In this document: piece by piece, positions 8,128 through 16,267 of the stretch
How the letters are laid out: each line of letters begins with the position of its first letter
How positions within the stretch are numbered: the first letter of the stretch is position 1
Origin: Streptomyces natalensis ATCC 27448
GTDB taxonomy: Bacteria; Actinomycetota; Actinomycetes; Streptomycetales; Streptomycetaceae
DNA length: 64,000 bases
Assembly (NCBI RefSeq): GCF_000935125.1
Contig: NZ_JRKI01000061.1
Location: 186,001 to 250,000, forward strand
Reading direction: 5' to 3'
Notes under the pieces: generated by a model
The model's input: the letters and a program-made list of their open reading frames with translations, nothing else
Told to the model about the DNA's origin: nothing
Database searches by the model: none
Made by a program: the position numbers and the translations under genes

Positions 8128-8456
8128 CCCGTCGCACCTCCAGCTCGATGACTTGATTAGAGCACCACTCTAACTCCGAAAAACTCAAGAGGAAAGCATT
8201 GACCTGGGGCGCGTTCATGAGTCACATTGAGCGCTGCTCTAAGTCAGAGGCGTTCGGTGAGTCACATAGAACGCCACTCAAAGATCATTACACCGATCTC
8301 CCGGCCCAGAGCACCGCAGCGGTACACACCACATGGCCGCACAGAACATCACCAGATACCGCCCGTACCCCCGGGCGTACGCCGCTCACGGAGCCCTGCA
8401 CCACGCAGCCATCGAGCACCGAAATCACACTGTTCCGGCCTCTCAGGGGAGCCCTC
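8128..8456. promoter_or_regulatory. Divergent control region, ureAB and permease
   Basis: Three related imperfect palindromes lie here. Site 1 (8157-8173, TTAGAG-N5-CTCTAA) has perfect 6-bp arms. Site 2 is at 8226-8242 and site 3 at 8266-8282. Their centres are 69 and 40 bp apart, and sites 2 and 3 belong to a longer ~34-bp imperfect direct repeat (8211-8243 and 8250-8283) sharing TGAGTCACAT. The rest is AT-richer than its surroundings and likely contains both promoters. Regulator identity is inferred only. Confidence 0.6.
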
Positions 8457-9902
8457 ATGCCGATCGAACAACGCGGAGTCGACACGATTCCCGACGAGGA
8501 ACGCACCAGCGGACCTCGCGACCTCATCTCCATCCTGCTCGGTTCGAACCTCGCGCTCGGCGTGGTGATCTTCGGCTGGCTACCCGTCTCCTTCGGTCTG
8601 GACTTCTGGGGCTCGGTCACCTCCCTGGCCGCCGGCACGCTCGTCGGCGCCGTGCTGACGGCCCCGCTCGCGCTCGTCTCGCTGCGCAGCGCGACCAACC
8701 TGTCCACCAGCAGCGGCGCCTTCTTCGGCGTACGCGGCCGGCTCATCGGCTCGGTCATCGGCCTGCTGCTGTCGCTCGGCTACACCGCGCTGACCCTGTG
8801 GGTCGGCGGCGATGCGATGGTCGGCGGACTGCACCGGCTCATCGGCCTGCCGACCGGCGGCGCCTCGTACGCCGTCGTCTACGCGGTGCTGGCCGGCTCC
8901 ACCGCGGTGGGCGCGGTCTACGGCTACAAGGTGCTGCTGCGGCTGAGCAAGCTGCTCACCGTCGGCCTGACGATCCTGCTCGCGGTCGGTGTGATCGCCT
9001 ACCTGCCCCACTTCAGCGCCGCCGCCGTGCACGGTGTGCCCTACGCGCTCGGCGGCTACTGGCAGACCTGGCTGCTGTCCGCCGTCTCCGCGGGCCTGAG
9101 CGGCCCGATCGCCTTCATCACCCTGCTCGGCGACTACAGCCGCTACATCTCGCCGCGCCGCCACAGCTCGAAGAAGGTCTTCGGCGCCACCTATGTCGGC
9201 CTGGTGCTCGGCCTGCTGGTGCCGCAGCTCTTCGGCACCTTCAGCGCACTCGCGGTCGGCGCGGGCACCGACTACGCGGGCCCGCTGGTGGCCGGCGCGC
9301 CGTTCTGGTACCTCGCGCTGCTGCTGGTCAACGCCTCGGCCGGCTCGGTCGGCAACTCCGGTCTGATGCTCTACAGCATGGGCCTGGACCTGGACGCGAT
9401 CCTGCCGCGCGCCACCCGCACCCAGGCGACCTATGTCGTCGCCGCGCTCTCGACCCTGCTGGTCTTCGCCGGTCACTTCCTGTGGGAGGCGCAGGACGCG
9501 ATGACGTCCTTCGTCCTGCTGATGACCGCCATCGGCACGCCCTGGGCGGTCATCACCGTGATCGGCTTCGTACGCTGCCGCGGCACCTACGACCCGGACT
9601 CGCTCCAGGTCTACAACCGCGGCACGGTCGGCGGCGTGTACTGGTTCCGGGCCGGCTGGAACGTCCAGGCCACCGTCGCCTGGGCGGTCGGCTCCGTGGT
9701 CGGCCTGATGGCGGTGGACGTGCCCTTCTACAACGGGCCGCTGCTGCCCTACACGGGCGGTATCGACTGTAGCTTCCTGCTCGCCGCCGCCGTGGCCGCC
9801 GTCGTCTACCTGGCGCTCGTCGCCCGGCAGCCGCGCCCGGTCCCGGCGCTGCGCGCCACCGCGGGTGCCGCACCCGCGGAGGCACCGGCCGAGGTCGGCT
9901 GA
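8457..9902 (+). CDS. NCS1 family purine/cytosine-type permease
   Basis: 481 residues, about 12 membrane segments. Start is the ATG at 8457, with GGGGAG 5 nt upstream. The sequence fits the nucleobase:cation symporter-1 / CodB-like group: the N-terminal IPDEERTSGPRDLISILLGSNLALGVVIFG, STSSGAFFGVRG in TM3, and GDYSRYISP after TM6, a recurrent NCS1 motif. The substrate could be cytosine, allantoin, hydantoin or another nitrogen-rich ring. The position opposite the urease operon favours a compound whose catabolism releases urea or ammonia, but the sequence does not prove it. Confidence 0.82.
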   Translation: MPIEQRGVDTIPDEERTSGPRDLISILLGSNLALGVVIFGWLPVSFGLDFWGSVTSLAAGTLVGAVLTAPLALVSLRSATNLSTSSGAFFGVRGRLIGSVIGLLLSLGYTALTLWVGGDAMVGGLHRLIGLPTGGASYAVVYAVLAGSTAVGAVYGYKVLLRLSKLLTVGLTILLAVGVIAYLPHFSAAAVHGVPYALGGYWQTWLLSAVSAGLSGPIAFITLLGDYSRYISPRRHSSKKVFGATYVGLVLGLLVPQLFGTFSALAVGAGTDYAGPLVAGAPFWYLALLLVNASAGSVGNSGLMLYSMGLDLDAILPRATRTQATYVVAALSTLLVFAGHFLWEAQDAMTSFVLLMTAIGTPWAVITVIGFVRCRGTYDPDSLQVYNRGTVGGVYWFRAGWNVQATVAWAVGSVVGLMAVDVPFYNGPLLPYTGGIDCSFLLAAAVAAVVYLALVARQPRPVPALRATAGAAPAEAPAEVG

Positions 9903-9920
9903 CCCGCCGCAGGCATGGCC

Positions 9921-9957
9921 GAAGGCCGCCCCCGACGCGATGTCGGGGGCGGCCTTC
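9921..9957. terminator. Bidirectional terminator, permease / ilvE
   Basis: Perfect 16-bp stem (GAAGGCCGCCCCCGAC at 9921-9936 with its complement at 9942-9957) and a 5-nt loop, between the convergent stops of the permease and ilvE. Confidence 0.88.
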
Positions 9958-9980
9958 GTCGTGTCCGGGGGCGCCGGGGC

Positions 9981-11087
9981 TCAGCCCAGGCGGTGCATCC
10001 AGCCGTGGGTGTCCTCGGCGATGCCCCGCTGGATGTCCAGCAGCGCCTCGCGCAGCCGCAGCGTGACCTTGCCGGGCTCGCCGCCGGACTGGGTCCACTC
10101 GCCGCCGGCGCTCTTGACCGTGCCGACCGGGGTGATCACGGCGGCCGTACCGCAGGCGAAGACCTCGGTGAGGGTGCCGTTCCCGGTGTCGGCGCGCCAC
10201 TGGTCGATGGAGACGCGGGCCTCCTGCGAGGCGTAGCCCAGGTCGCGGGCGACGGAGAGCAGCGAGTCACGGGTGACACCGGCGAGCAGGGAGCCGGTCA
10301 GGGTGGGCGTGACGATCCTGGTGGTGCCGTTCGCGGCGTCCTCGTAGACGAAGTAGAGGTTCATCCCGCCGAGTTCCTCGACCCACTTGTGCTCCACCGC
10401 GTCGAGGTAGGCGACCTGGTCGCAGCCGTGCACCGCGGCCTCGGCCTGGGCCAGCAGGGAGGCGGCGTAGTTGCCGCCGGTCTTGGCGTCGCCCATGCCG
10501 CCGGGGACGGCGCGCACGCGGTTCTCGGACAGCCAGATGGAGACCGGCCGGACGCCGCCGGCGAAGTAGGCGCCGGCGGGCGAGGCGATGACGACGAAGA
10601 GGTACTCGTTGGCGGGCTTCACGCCCAGGCCCACCTCGGTCGCGATCATGAACGGGCGCAGGTAGAGCGACTCCTCGCCGCCGTGCGCCGGCACCCAGTC
10701 CTTGTCCTGCTCAACCAGCACGTCACAGGCTTCGATGAAGGTCTCGACGGGCAGCTCCGGCATGGCCAGCCGGCGCGCGGACGCCTGGAAGCGGCGGGCG
10801 TTGGCGTCCGGCCGGAACATCGCGACCGAGCCGTCGGGCTGACGGTAGGCCTTGAGCCCCTCGAAGATCTCCTGCGCGTAGTGCAGGACGTTGGTCGCCG
10901 GGTCGAGGGAGAGCGGCCCGTACGGCACGAGCTGTCCGTCGTGCCAGCCGCGGCCCTCGGTCCACTTGATCGTCACCATGTGGTCGGTGAAGTGGCGGCC
11001 GAAGCCGGGGGCGGCGAGGATCTTCTGCCGCTCCGCTTCGGAGAGCGGATGGGCGGAGGGCTTGAGCTCGATCGTGGGCGTCGTCAT
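9981..11087 (-). CDS. ilvE: Branched-chain amino acid aminotransferase
   Basis: 368 residues from the ATG at 11087. Class IV PLP transaminase that interconverts Leu, Ile and Val with their 2-oxo acids using glutamate/2-oxoglutarate. Seen motifs: the PLP lysine in GDAKTGGNYAAS, ELGGMNLYFVYED, and the C-terminal phosphate-binding FACGTAAVITPVG. Length and motifs fit the actinobacterial IlvE group. It lies downstream of leuB in the same orientation, but a strong hairpin separates the two, so it probably has its own promoter in the 310-bp gap. Confidence 0.92.
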   Translation of the reverse strand: MTTPTIELKPSAHPLSEAERQKILAAPGFGRHFTDHMVTIKWTEGRGWHDGQLVPYGPLSLDPATNVLHYAQEIFEGLKAYRQPDGSVAMFRPDANARRFQASARRLAMPELPVETFIEACDVLVEQDKDWVPAHGGEESLYLRPFMIATEVGLGVKPANEYLFVVIASPAGAYFAGGVRPVSIWLSENRVRAVPGGMGDAKTGGNYAASLLAQAEAAVHGCDQVAYLDAVEHKWVEELGGMNLYFVYEDAANGTTRIVTPTLTGSLLAGVTRDSLLSVARDLGYASQEARVSIDQWRADTGNGTLTEVFACGTAAVITPVGTVKSAGGEWTQSGGEPGKVTLRLREALLDIQRGIAEDTHGWMHRLG

Positions 11088-11397
11088 GAATGCGTGTCCT
11101 TCACTGCGTGTTCCGCACCGTGCGGTGGGTGGCCGGCCGCTTACGAGCGTGATGTTGACGTACCGGTCGTTACTGGGACGTCCGAGTTTCCGCGCGGACG
11201 GCGATCCCACGTCCGATTATCGCCCGGGGGTGTCCGCCGCCGTCCAGGGGTGTGCGGTCGATGGGTCCGATGGTCGCATCCAACCCGGCGGTAGCACAGG
11301 GCACCGGGCCGGGCGGGAGGGCGGCCGGGAAAAACGGACAGCGCCGGACCCTTGCGGGGCCCGGCGCTGTCGGTGCTGCGTGATGCGTGCGCGGGCC
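11088..11397 (-). promoter_or_regulatory. ilvE upstream region / leuB downstream region
   Basis: No gene seen. It holds the leuB terminator hairpin (11338-11370) and, nearer ilvE, AT-richer sequence around 11145-11225 likely to include the ilvE promoter. I could not assign convincing -10/-35 boxes or a leader peptide. Confidence 0.4.
11338..11370 (-). terminator. leuB terminator
   Basis: Arms ACAGCGCCGG and CCGGCGCTGT pair perfectly, with an inner CCC/GGG extension, 28 bp beyond the leuB stop. On the minus strand a short T-rich stretch (TTTTCC) follows. Confidence 0.75.
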
Positions 11398-12438
11398 TCA
11401 GCCCGCTACTCGCGCGGCGAGGGCGTCGCCGATCTCGTCCGTGCTGCGGGCGCTGCCGTCCCGGGCCTCCAGGTCGGCGGCCACGGCCTGCTCGATACGG
11501 GCGGCCTCGGTCTCGTAGCCGAGGTGGCGCAGCAGCAGGGCCACGGACAGGATCGTCGCCGTCGGGTCGGCCTTGCCGGTGCCGGCGATGTCCGGGGCGG
11601 AGCCGTGCACCGGCTCGAACATCGAGGGGAACTCGCCGGTCGGGTTGATGTTCCCGGAGGCGGCCAGGCCGATGCCGCCGGTGACGGCCGCGGCGAGGTC
11701 GGTGAGGATGTCGCCGAAGAGGTTGTCGGTGACGATCACGTCGAAGCGCTCGGGCTGGGTGACGAAGAAGATCGTCGCGGCGTCGACGTGCAGATAGTCG
11801 GTGGTGACCTCGGGGTACTCCCGGCCGACCCGGTCGAAGATGTTCTTCCACATGTGGCCCGCGTACACGAGCACGTTGTTCTTGTGGACCAGCGTCAGCT
11901 TCTTGCGGGGGCGGGCGTTGGCGCGCTCGAAGGCGTCGCGGACCACGCGCTCGACACCGTAGGCGGTGTTCAGGCTGACCTCGGTGGCGACCTCGGCGGG
12001 GGTGCCGGTGCGCAGCGAGCCGCCGTTGCCGGTGTAGGGGCCCTCGGTGCCCTCGCGGACGACGACGAAGTCGATGTCGGGGCGGCCGGCGAGCGGGGTG
12101 CTCGTGTTCGGGAAGAGCTTCGAGGGGCGCAGGTTGACGAAGTGGTCGAAGGCGAAGCGGAGCTTCAGCAGCAGACCGCGCTCAAGCACACCGGAGGGGA
12201 CGGACGGGTCGCCGATCGCGCCGAGCAGGATCGCGTCGTGCTGCTTGAGCGACTCCAGCTCCGCGTCCGGAAGCGTTTCGCCGGTCGCGTGCCAGCGCTT
12301 GGCCCCCAGGTCGTACTCCTGGGTTTCCAGCTTGACGTCCTGCGGGAGTACCGAGGTCAGGACCTTCAGGCCCTGGGCCACGACCTCCTGGCCGATACCG
12401 TCACCGGGGATCACTGCGAGGCGAATGCTGCGAGACAT
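11398..12438 (-). CDS. leuB: 3-isopropylmalate dehydrogenase
   Basis: 346 residues. Oxidatively decarboxylates 3-isopropylmalate to 2-oxoisocaproate in leucine synthesis. N terminus RLAVIPGDGIGQEV; substrate/metal region VTDNLFGDILTDLAAAVTGG; NAD-specific end FEPVHGSAPDIAGTGKADP. The length fits the actinobacterial LeuB type. With CimA in the same chromosomal cluster, it could also act on 3-methylmalate (erythro-beta-methyl-D-malate) in the citramalate route, a known side activity of LeuB enzymes; that is inference. Confidence 0.93.
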   Translation of the reverse strand: MSRSIRLAVIPGDGIGQEVVAQGLKVLTSVLPQDVKLETQEYDLGAKRWHATGETLPDAELESLKQHDAILLGAIGDPSVPSGVLERGLLLKLRFAFDHFVNLRPSKLFPNTSTPLAGRPDIDFVVVREGTEGPYTGNGGSLRTGTPAEVATEVSLNTAYGVERVVRDAFERANARPRKKLTLVHKNNVLVYAGHMWKNIFDRVGREYPEVTTDYLHVDAATIFFVTQPERFDVIVTDNLFGDILTDLAAAVTGGIGLAASGNINPTGEFPSMFEPVHGSAPDIAGTGKADPTATILSVALLLRHLGYETEAARIEQAVAADLEARDGSARSTDEIGDALAARVAG

Positions 12439-12579
12439 GCCTGGACCCTACTCTCCGTCCCATTGATTGACACGTAACGTCCGTCATGCGGACAACGGGG
12501 AAGCCGCAGGGGGAGCCGGTCAGCTGTCGTTCACCAGTACGACCCGTTCCGGACGGCCGGCGCTGCGACCGTCGGCGCC

Positions 12580-14196
12580 ATGACAGCGTCTTCCCGATCT
12601 TCCCAGGGCACCGGCCCCCTGCCCTCGCACCTGCCGCGCGTGGGGATACCGGAGCATCTCGCGTCCCGGATGAGCATGCCCGAACAGCACGCCTATCTGC
12701 GGACCAAGCTGACCCGGCGCGGTCTGCTGCGCACCTCGGCCGCCACCGCGGGCGCGATCGCGGGCGCCTCTCTGCCGGCCGGTTCGGCGGCCGCCTCCCC
12801 CGCCCTGCTCTCCTCGCCGGCCACCGCGGCCGTCGACGGCTCGCTGGTCGCCCCCTTCGGCCGCCATCTCTCCTTCGGCGCCGACCCCAGGACCCAGATG
12901 CGGGTGGCCTGGCAGGTGCCGTTCGCGGTCCGGCGGCCGTATCTGCGGGTGGGCCTCAAGCCCTGGGACCTGGGGCGCAAGATCGGGGCCGAGGTGCGCG
13001 ATCTGCACACCCCGGCGCTGTCCGCGAAGCTGCCGGCCGTCGACCAGTACTACCTGCACGCCGCCCTCGACGGGCTGAACCCGGGGACGACGTACTACTA
13101 CGGCGTCGGCCACGACGGCTTCGACCCGGCCGACCCGCGCCACTTCGGCACCGTCGGCACCTTCCGTACGGCCCCGGCCCGCGCCGGGACGTTCGTCTTC
13201 ACCGCCTTCGGCGATCAGGGCGTCAGCTATCACGCGCTCGCCAACGACCAGCTGATCCTCGGCCAGGACCCCTCCTTCCACCTGCACGCGGGCGACATCT
13301 GCTACGCCGACCCGGACGGCTCGGGCACCGAACACGACACCTATGACGCCCGGGTCTGGGACCAGTTCCTGGCGCAGACCGAATCGGTGGCCAAGTCCGT
13401 CCCGTGGATGGTGACGACCGGCAACCACGACATGGAGGCGTGGTACTCCCCCAACGGCTACGGCGGCCAGAACGCCCGCTGGACGCTGCCGGGCAACGGC
13501 CCCGACGCCGAGAACGCCCCCGGGGTCTACTCCTTCACCTACGGCAATGTCGCGGTGATCGCCCTCGACGCCAATGACGTCTCCTACGAGATCCCGGCCA
13601 ACCAGGGCTACACCGGCGGCCGGCAGACCCGCTGGCTGGACCGCCGCCTGGGCGAACTGCGCGCCACGGACGGCATCGACTTCCTCGTCGTCTTCTTCCA
13701 CCACTGCGCCTTCTCCACCACCAACGCCCATGCCTCGGACGGCGGGGTGCGCGACGCCTGGCTGCCGCTGTTCGACAAGCACCAGGTGGACCTGGTGATC
13801 AACGGCCACAACCACATCTATGAGCGCACCGACGCCCTCAAGGGCGGCCGGGTGGCCAAGAAGGTCCCCATCGGCGAGCGGGTGGACTCCTCGCGCGACG
13901 GCATCGTCTACGTCACCGCCGGCGGCGCGGGCAAGGCGCTGTACGACTTCCCCGCGCCGGACAGCTACGAGGGCCACGTCAAGGACCTCGACGAGGTGAC
14001 GACGTACCACTGGACCAAGGACCGCACCAAGGCCGTGGACACGGTGGAGTGGTCGCGGGTGCGCTACACCGGCTTCTCCTTCCTCGCGGTCGAGGTGGAG
14101 CCGGGGCACCGCCCCCGGATGAAGGTCAGCGCGCTCGCCGAATCGGGCGAGCGCATCGACCACTTCGAGGTCACCCGCCCGGCCGGCCGGGCCTGA
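12580..14196 (+). CDS. Tat-exported metallophosphoesterase (purple acid phosphatase-like)
   Basis: 538 residues. A twin-arginine signal (LTRRGLLRTSAATAGAIAGASL, ending in an Ala-rich cleavage region) lies unusually far from the ATG, at about residue 43; a downstream ATG at MSMPEQ would give a more standard signal length. A fibronectin-like N-terminal domain typical of purple acid phosphatases follows. Metallophosphatase motifs are then in order: FGDQG, GDICYADPD, TTGNHDME, VFFHHC and NGHNHIYER. It probably hydrolyses phosphate esters outside the cell for phosphate scavenging. No PHO box was identified. Confidence 0.87.
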   Translation: MTASSRSSQGTGPLPSHLPRVGIPEHLASRMSMPEQHAYLRTKLTRRGLLRTSAATAGAIAGASLPAGSAAASPALLSSPATAAVDGSLVAPFGRHLSFGADPRTQMRVAWQVPFAVRRPYLRVGLKPWDLGRKIGAEVRDLHTPALSAKLPAVDQYYLHAALDGLNPGTTYYYGVGHDGFDPADPRHFGTVGTFRTAPARAGTFVFTAFGDQGVSYHALANDQLILGQDPSFHLHAGDICYADPDGSGTEHDTYDARVWDQFLAQTESVAKSVPWMVTTGNHDMEAWYSPNGYGGQNARWTLPGNGPDAENAPGVYSFTYGNVAVIALDANDVSYEIPANQGYTGGRQTRWLDRRLGELRATDGIDFLVVFFHHCAFSTTNAHASDGGVRDAWLPLFDKHQVDLVINGHNHIYERTDALKGGRVAKKVPIGERVDSSRDGIVYVTAGGAGKALYDFPAPDSYEGHVKDLDEVTTYHWTKDRTKAVDTVEWSRVRYTGFSFLAVEVEPGHRPRMKVSALAESGERIDHFEVTRPAGRA

Positions 14197-14209
14197 GCGG
14201 CGAGCCGGG

Positions 14210-14237
14210 CCCCGGGCGCGCCCAGGCGCGCCCGGGG
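14210..14237. terminator. Hairpin between phosphoesterase and 43-aa ORF
   Basis: Arms CCCCGGGCGCGCC (14210-14222) and GGCGCGCCCGGGG (14225-14237) pair over 13 bp with a 2-nt spacer. It lies between convergent stops at 14196 and 14240. Confidence 0.72.
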
Positions 14238-14239
14238 GC

Positions 14240-14371
14240 TCAGTGGCCGGTGGCGCCGCCGTTGTCGCGGCGGTCGAGGGCGCGCTGGAGGGCGGCCGCG
14301 GCGTTGCGGCGGTCGGCGTCATTGGTCGTACGGGCAGAGCGGCGGGTCCTGCGGACGGCGGTCTCGGCCAT
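14240..14371 (-). CDS. Small basic hypothetical protein, 43 residues
   Basis: ATG at 14371 to TGA at 14240. The product is Arg/Ala/Asp-rich, starting MAETAVRRTRRSARTTNDAD and ending RRDNGGATGH. The codon third positions are G/C-rich as in real genes. It stops immediately before a terminator-like hairpin shared with the phosphoesterase, which supports it being expressed. I recall similar small ORFs in Streptomyces but cannot name a family; no function is assigned. Confidence 0.6.
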   Translation of the reverse strand: MAETAVRRTRRSARTTNDADRRNAAAALQRALDRRDNGGATGH

Positions 14372-14419
14372 GATTCACGTCTCCCATACCAAGGCCCCAT
14401 GGGCACGCGCGGCGCCCTG

Positions 14420-14765
14420 AGGGGTGCGTCGAAGCAGACACGGCCGGAAGGGGCGGGGGCCGCGGCGCGGCAGGGGTCACCTGCACGAACGCACCGGGCC
14501 GCATCCGCCGCGCTCGATGGAGCGCTACGTTCGGCTTCTACAAAGCTAGGACAGCTCGGCGGTGATGTCTGCACAATTACTTGGCCTTCCTACTATCTGA
14601 GACGGACGCCACGCCGCGGCCCCGCAGCGAGCGGGCGGCGACGGGGCGGCGCGGACGAGCTGAGGGATACTCAGCCGCCGTCTACGCCGTTTGAGTACCA
14701 CCAGGTGCCGCACATAAGTACGAACACCGTCCCGCGGCCGGAGGTTGCACGGCCAAAGTGGCGGC
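14420..14765. other. Non-coding gap upstream of phospholipid operon
   Basis: No convincing gene. It is locally AT-richer around 14535-14605 and likely contains promoters for the leftward small ORF and the rightward operon. One possible sigma70-like pair on the plus strand is TTGAGT (14691) with TAAGTA (14715), spaced 18 nt. Confidence 0.35.
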
Positions 14766-15365
14766 ATGAACGGCCTGTACGCACTCAAGCCCTGGTACGC
14801 GGCCCGGCTCGGCGGCATCCGCGGCGCGCTGGCCCGCCGGGAGATCTCGCCCGACGCGCTGACGGCCGCCGGTGTCCTCGCCGCCGCCGGCGCCGCCGCG
14901 GCCCTCGCCTGGCTGCCGGCCCCGCTCGCCGCGCTCCCGGTCACCGCCCTGCTGGCGGCCCGGCTCGCCTTCGCGAACCTCGACGGCGCGCTGGCCCGCG
15001 ACACCGGCCGCTGCACCCGCCGCGGCACGGTCCTCAACGAACTCGGCGACCGCGCCGCCGACCTCCTGGTCCTCGCCGGCTTTCTGCCCCTGGCCCCCCT
15101 GTGGCTGGTGGCGCTCGCCGCGCTCGCCGCGACGCTGCCGTCCTGGGTGGCGCTGGCGGGCGCGGCGGCCGGTGCGCCGCGCCGTAACGGCGGACCGGTG
15201 GGCAAGACCGAACGCTGTCTGCTCGCGGCGGTGGCCGCCGCGACCGGCTGGGCGGTCCCGGTCCTGGTCGTCGTCGCGGCCGGTTCGGCCCTGACGGCCG
15301 CCCTCCGACTGGCCTGGCTGTGGCGCGAGTTGGGCGCCCGGGACACCGCCGGGGCCGGACGATGA
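14766..15365 (+). CDS. CDP-alcohol phosphatidyltransferase-like membrane protein
   Basis: 199 residues with several Ala/Leu-rich membrane segments; ATG at 14766. The CDP-alcohol phosphotransferase signature (DxxDGxxAR-x8-GxxxDxxxD) is recognisable in ANLDGALARDTGR and GTVLNELGDRAAD. Two of the four acidic residues are replaced, however: the first Asp by Ala and the third by Asn. Canonical enzymes transfer a phosphatidyl group to an alcohol such as glycerol phosphate or inositol. The next two genes encode CdsA- and PlsC-like proteins with overlapping stops and starts, so the context is phospholipid synthesis. Activity is uncertain because of the altered motif. Confidence 0.75.
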   Translation: MNGLYALKPWYAARLGGIRGALARREISPDALTAAGVLAAAGAAAALAWLPAPLAALPVTALLAARLAFANLDGALARDTGRCTRRGTVLNELGDRAADLLVLAGFLPLAPLWLVALAALAATLPSWVALAGAAAGAPRRNGGPVGKTERCLLAAVAAATGWAVPVLVVVAAGSALTAALRLAWLWRELGARDTAGAGR

Positions 15366-16267
15366 GCGCGCTCCTGGGCCCGTTCGGCGGCCCGGCCCCC
15401 GGCCTCCTGCTGACCGGCGGCGAGGCCGTCGGCCGGGTTGCGCCCGTGGTCGGCGGGGTGCTGGGGCTGGGCGGGGTGGCCGTCGCCGCGCTGCCCGCCC
15501 GGGTACGGATGCGCCGCGAACTGCGCCGCCGCTGGCGCACCTGGGCGCTGGCCGCCCCCGTCTTCCTGGGCCCGCTGTTCTTCGGCGAGGCCGGCGCGGC
15601 GATGCTGGCGGCCGGGCTGGGGCTGGTCGCCGTGACCGAGTACGGGCGGATGGCCCCCGGCGGCACGGCGGGCGCCGAGCGCCGGGTGCTCGCCGCCGCG
15701 GCCGTCGCCCTCCCGCTGCTGGCCTGGCTGCGCCCGCAGTCGCTGGATCTGCGGCTGATGCCGGTGCTGCTGCTCGCCGCCGCGCTTCCCGCGCTGCTCT
15801 CCGGCGACCACACCGCGGGCGCGGCCCGTGCCGCCCGCGCCGCCTTCGGCCTGCTGTGGATCCCGCTCGCCCTCACCGGCCTCGTCCTGCTCGGCGGCAC
15901 CGCCGTCGCGGTCGGCGTCGCGGTGGCGCTCGGCGATGTGGGCGCCTGGTGCGGCGGTACGGCGCTCGGCCGCCGCGGCGCCCTGGCCCGCCCGCTCTCG
16001 CCGCTCTCCCCGAACAAGACCTGGGCCGGGGTGCTCGGCTCCGCGGCGGCAACGGCCGGTGCGCTGGCCGCCGTCGGCGCGTTCACCCCCGCCCTGTGGG
16101 GCGCCGTGCTGGCCGGCTGCGTCCTGGGCGATCTCCTCGAATCCATGGTCAAGCGGGAGGCCGGGGTGAAGGACGCGGGCAGCTGGCTGCCCGGCTTCGG
16201 CGGGCTGCTGGACCGTATCGACTCGCTGCTGGTGGCGGTGCCGCTGGCGATGGTGGTGACGCTTTGA
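15362..16267 (+). CDS. Phosphatidate cytidylyltransferase-like (CdsA family)
   Basis: 301 residues, about seven or eight membrane segments. Makes CDP-diacylglycerol from phosphatidate and CTP. The C-terminal CDS signature is intact: LESMVKREAGVKDAGSWLPG, then FGGLLDRIDS, including the K-D and D-R-x-D-S metal residues. LSPNKTWAG precedes it. It is preceded by an ATGA overlap with the CDP-alcohol phosphotransferase-like gene and followed by a one-base overlap (TGATG) with the acyltransferase gene, so the three are a translationally coupled operon. It is probably an accessory copy rather than the housekeeping cdsA; that is inference. Confidence 0.87.
   Translation: MSALLGPFGGPAPGLLLTGGEAVGRVAPVVGGVLGLGGVAVAALPARVRMRRELRRRWRTWALAAPVFLGPLFFGEAGAAMLAAGLGLVAVTEYGRMAPGGTAGAERRVLAAAAVALPLLAWLRPQSLDLRLMPVLLLAAALPALLSGDHTAGAARAARAAFGLLWIPLALTGLVLLGGTAVAVGVAVALGDVGAWCGGTALGRRGALARPLSPLSPNKTWAGVLGSAAATAGALAAVGAFTPALWGAVLAGCVLGDLLESMVKREAGVKDAGSWLPGFGGLLDRIDSLLVAVPLAMVVTL

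Noticed and set aside
12520..14574. Minus-strand open frame of ~680 codons opposite the phosphoesterase gene
   Set aside because: Shadow frame; Arg/Gly/Val-rich without motifs, and the plus strand has a Tat signal and metallophosphatase motifs.
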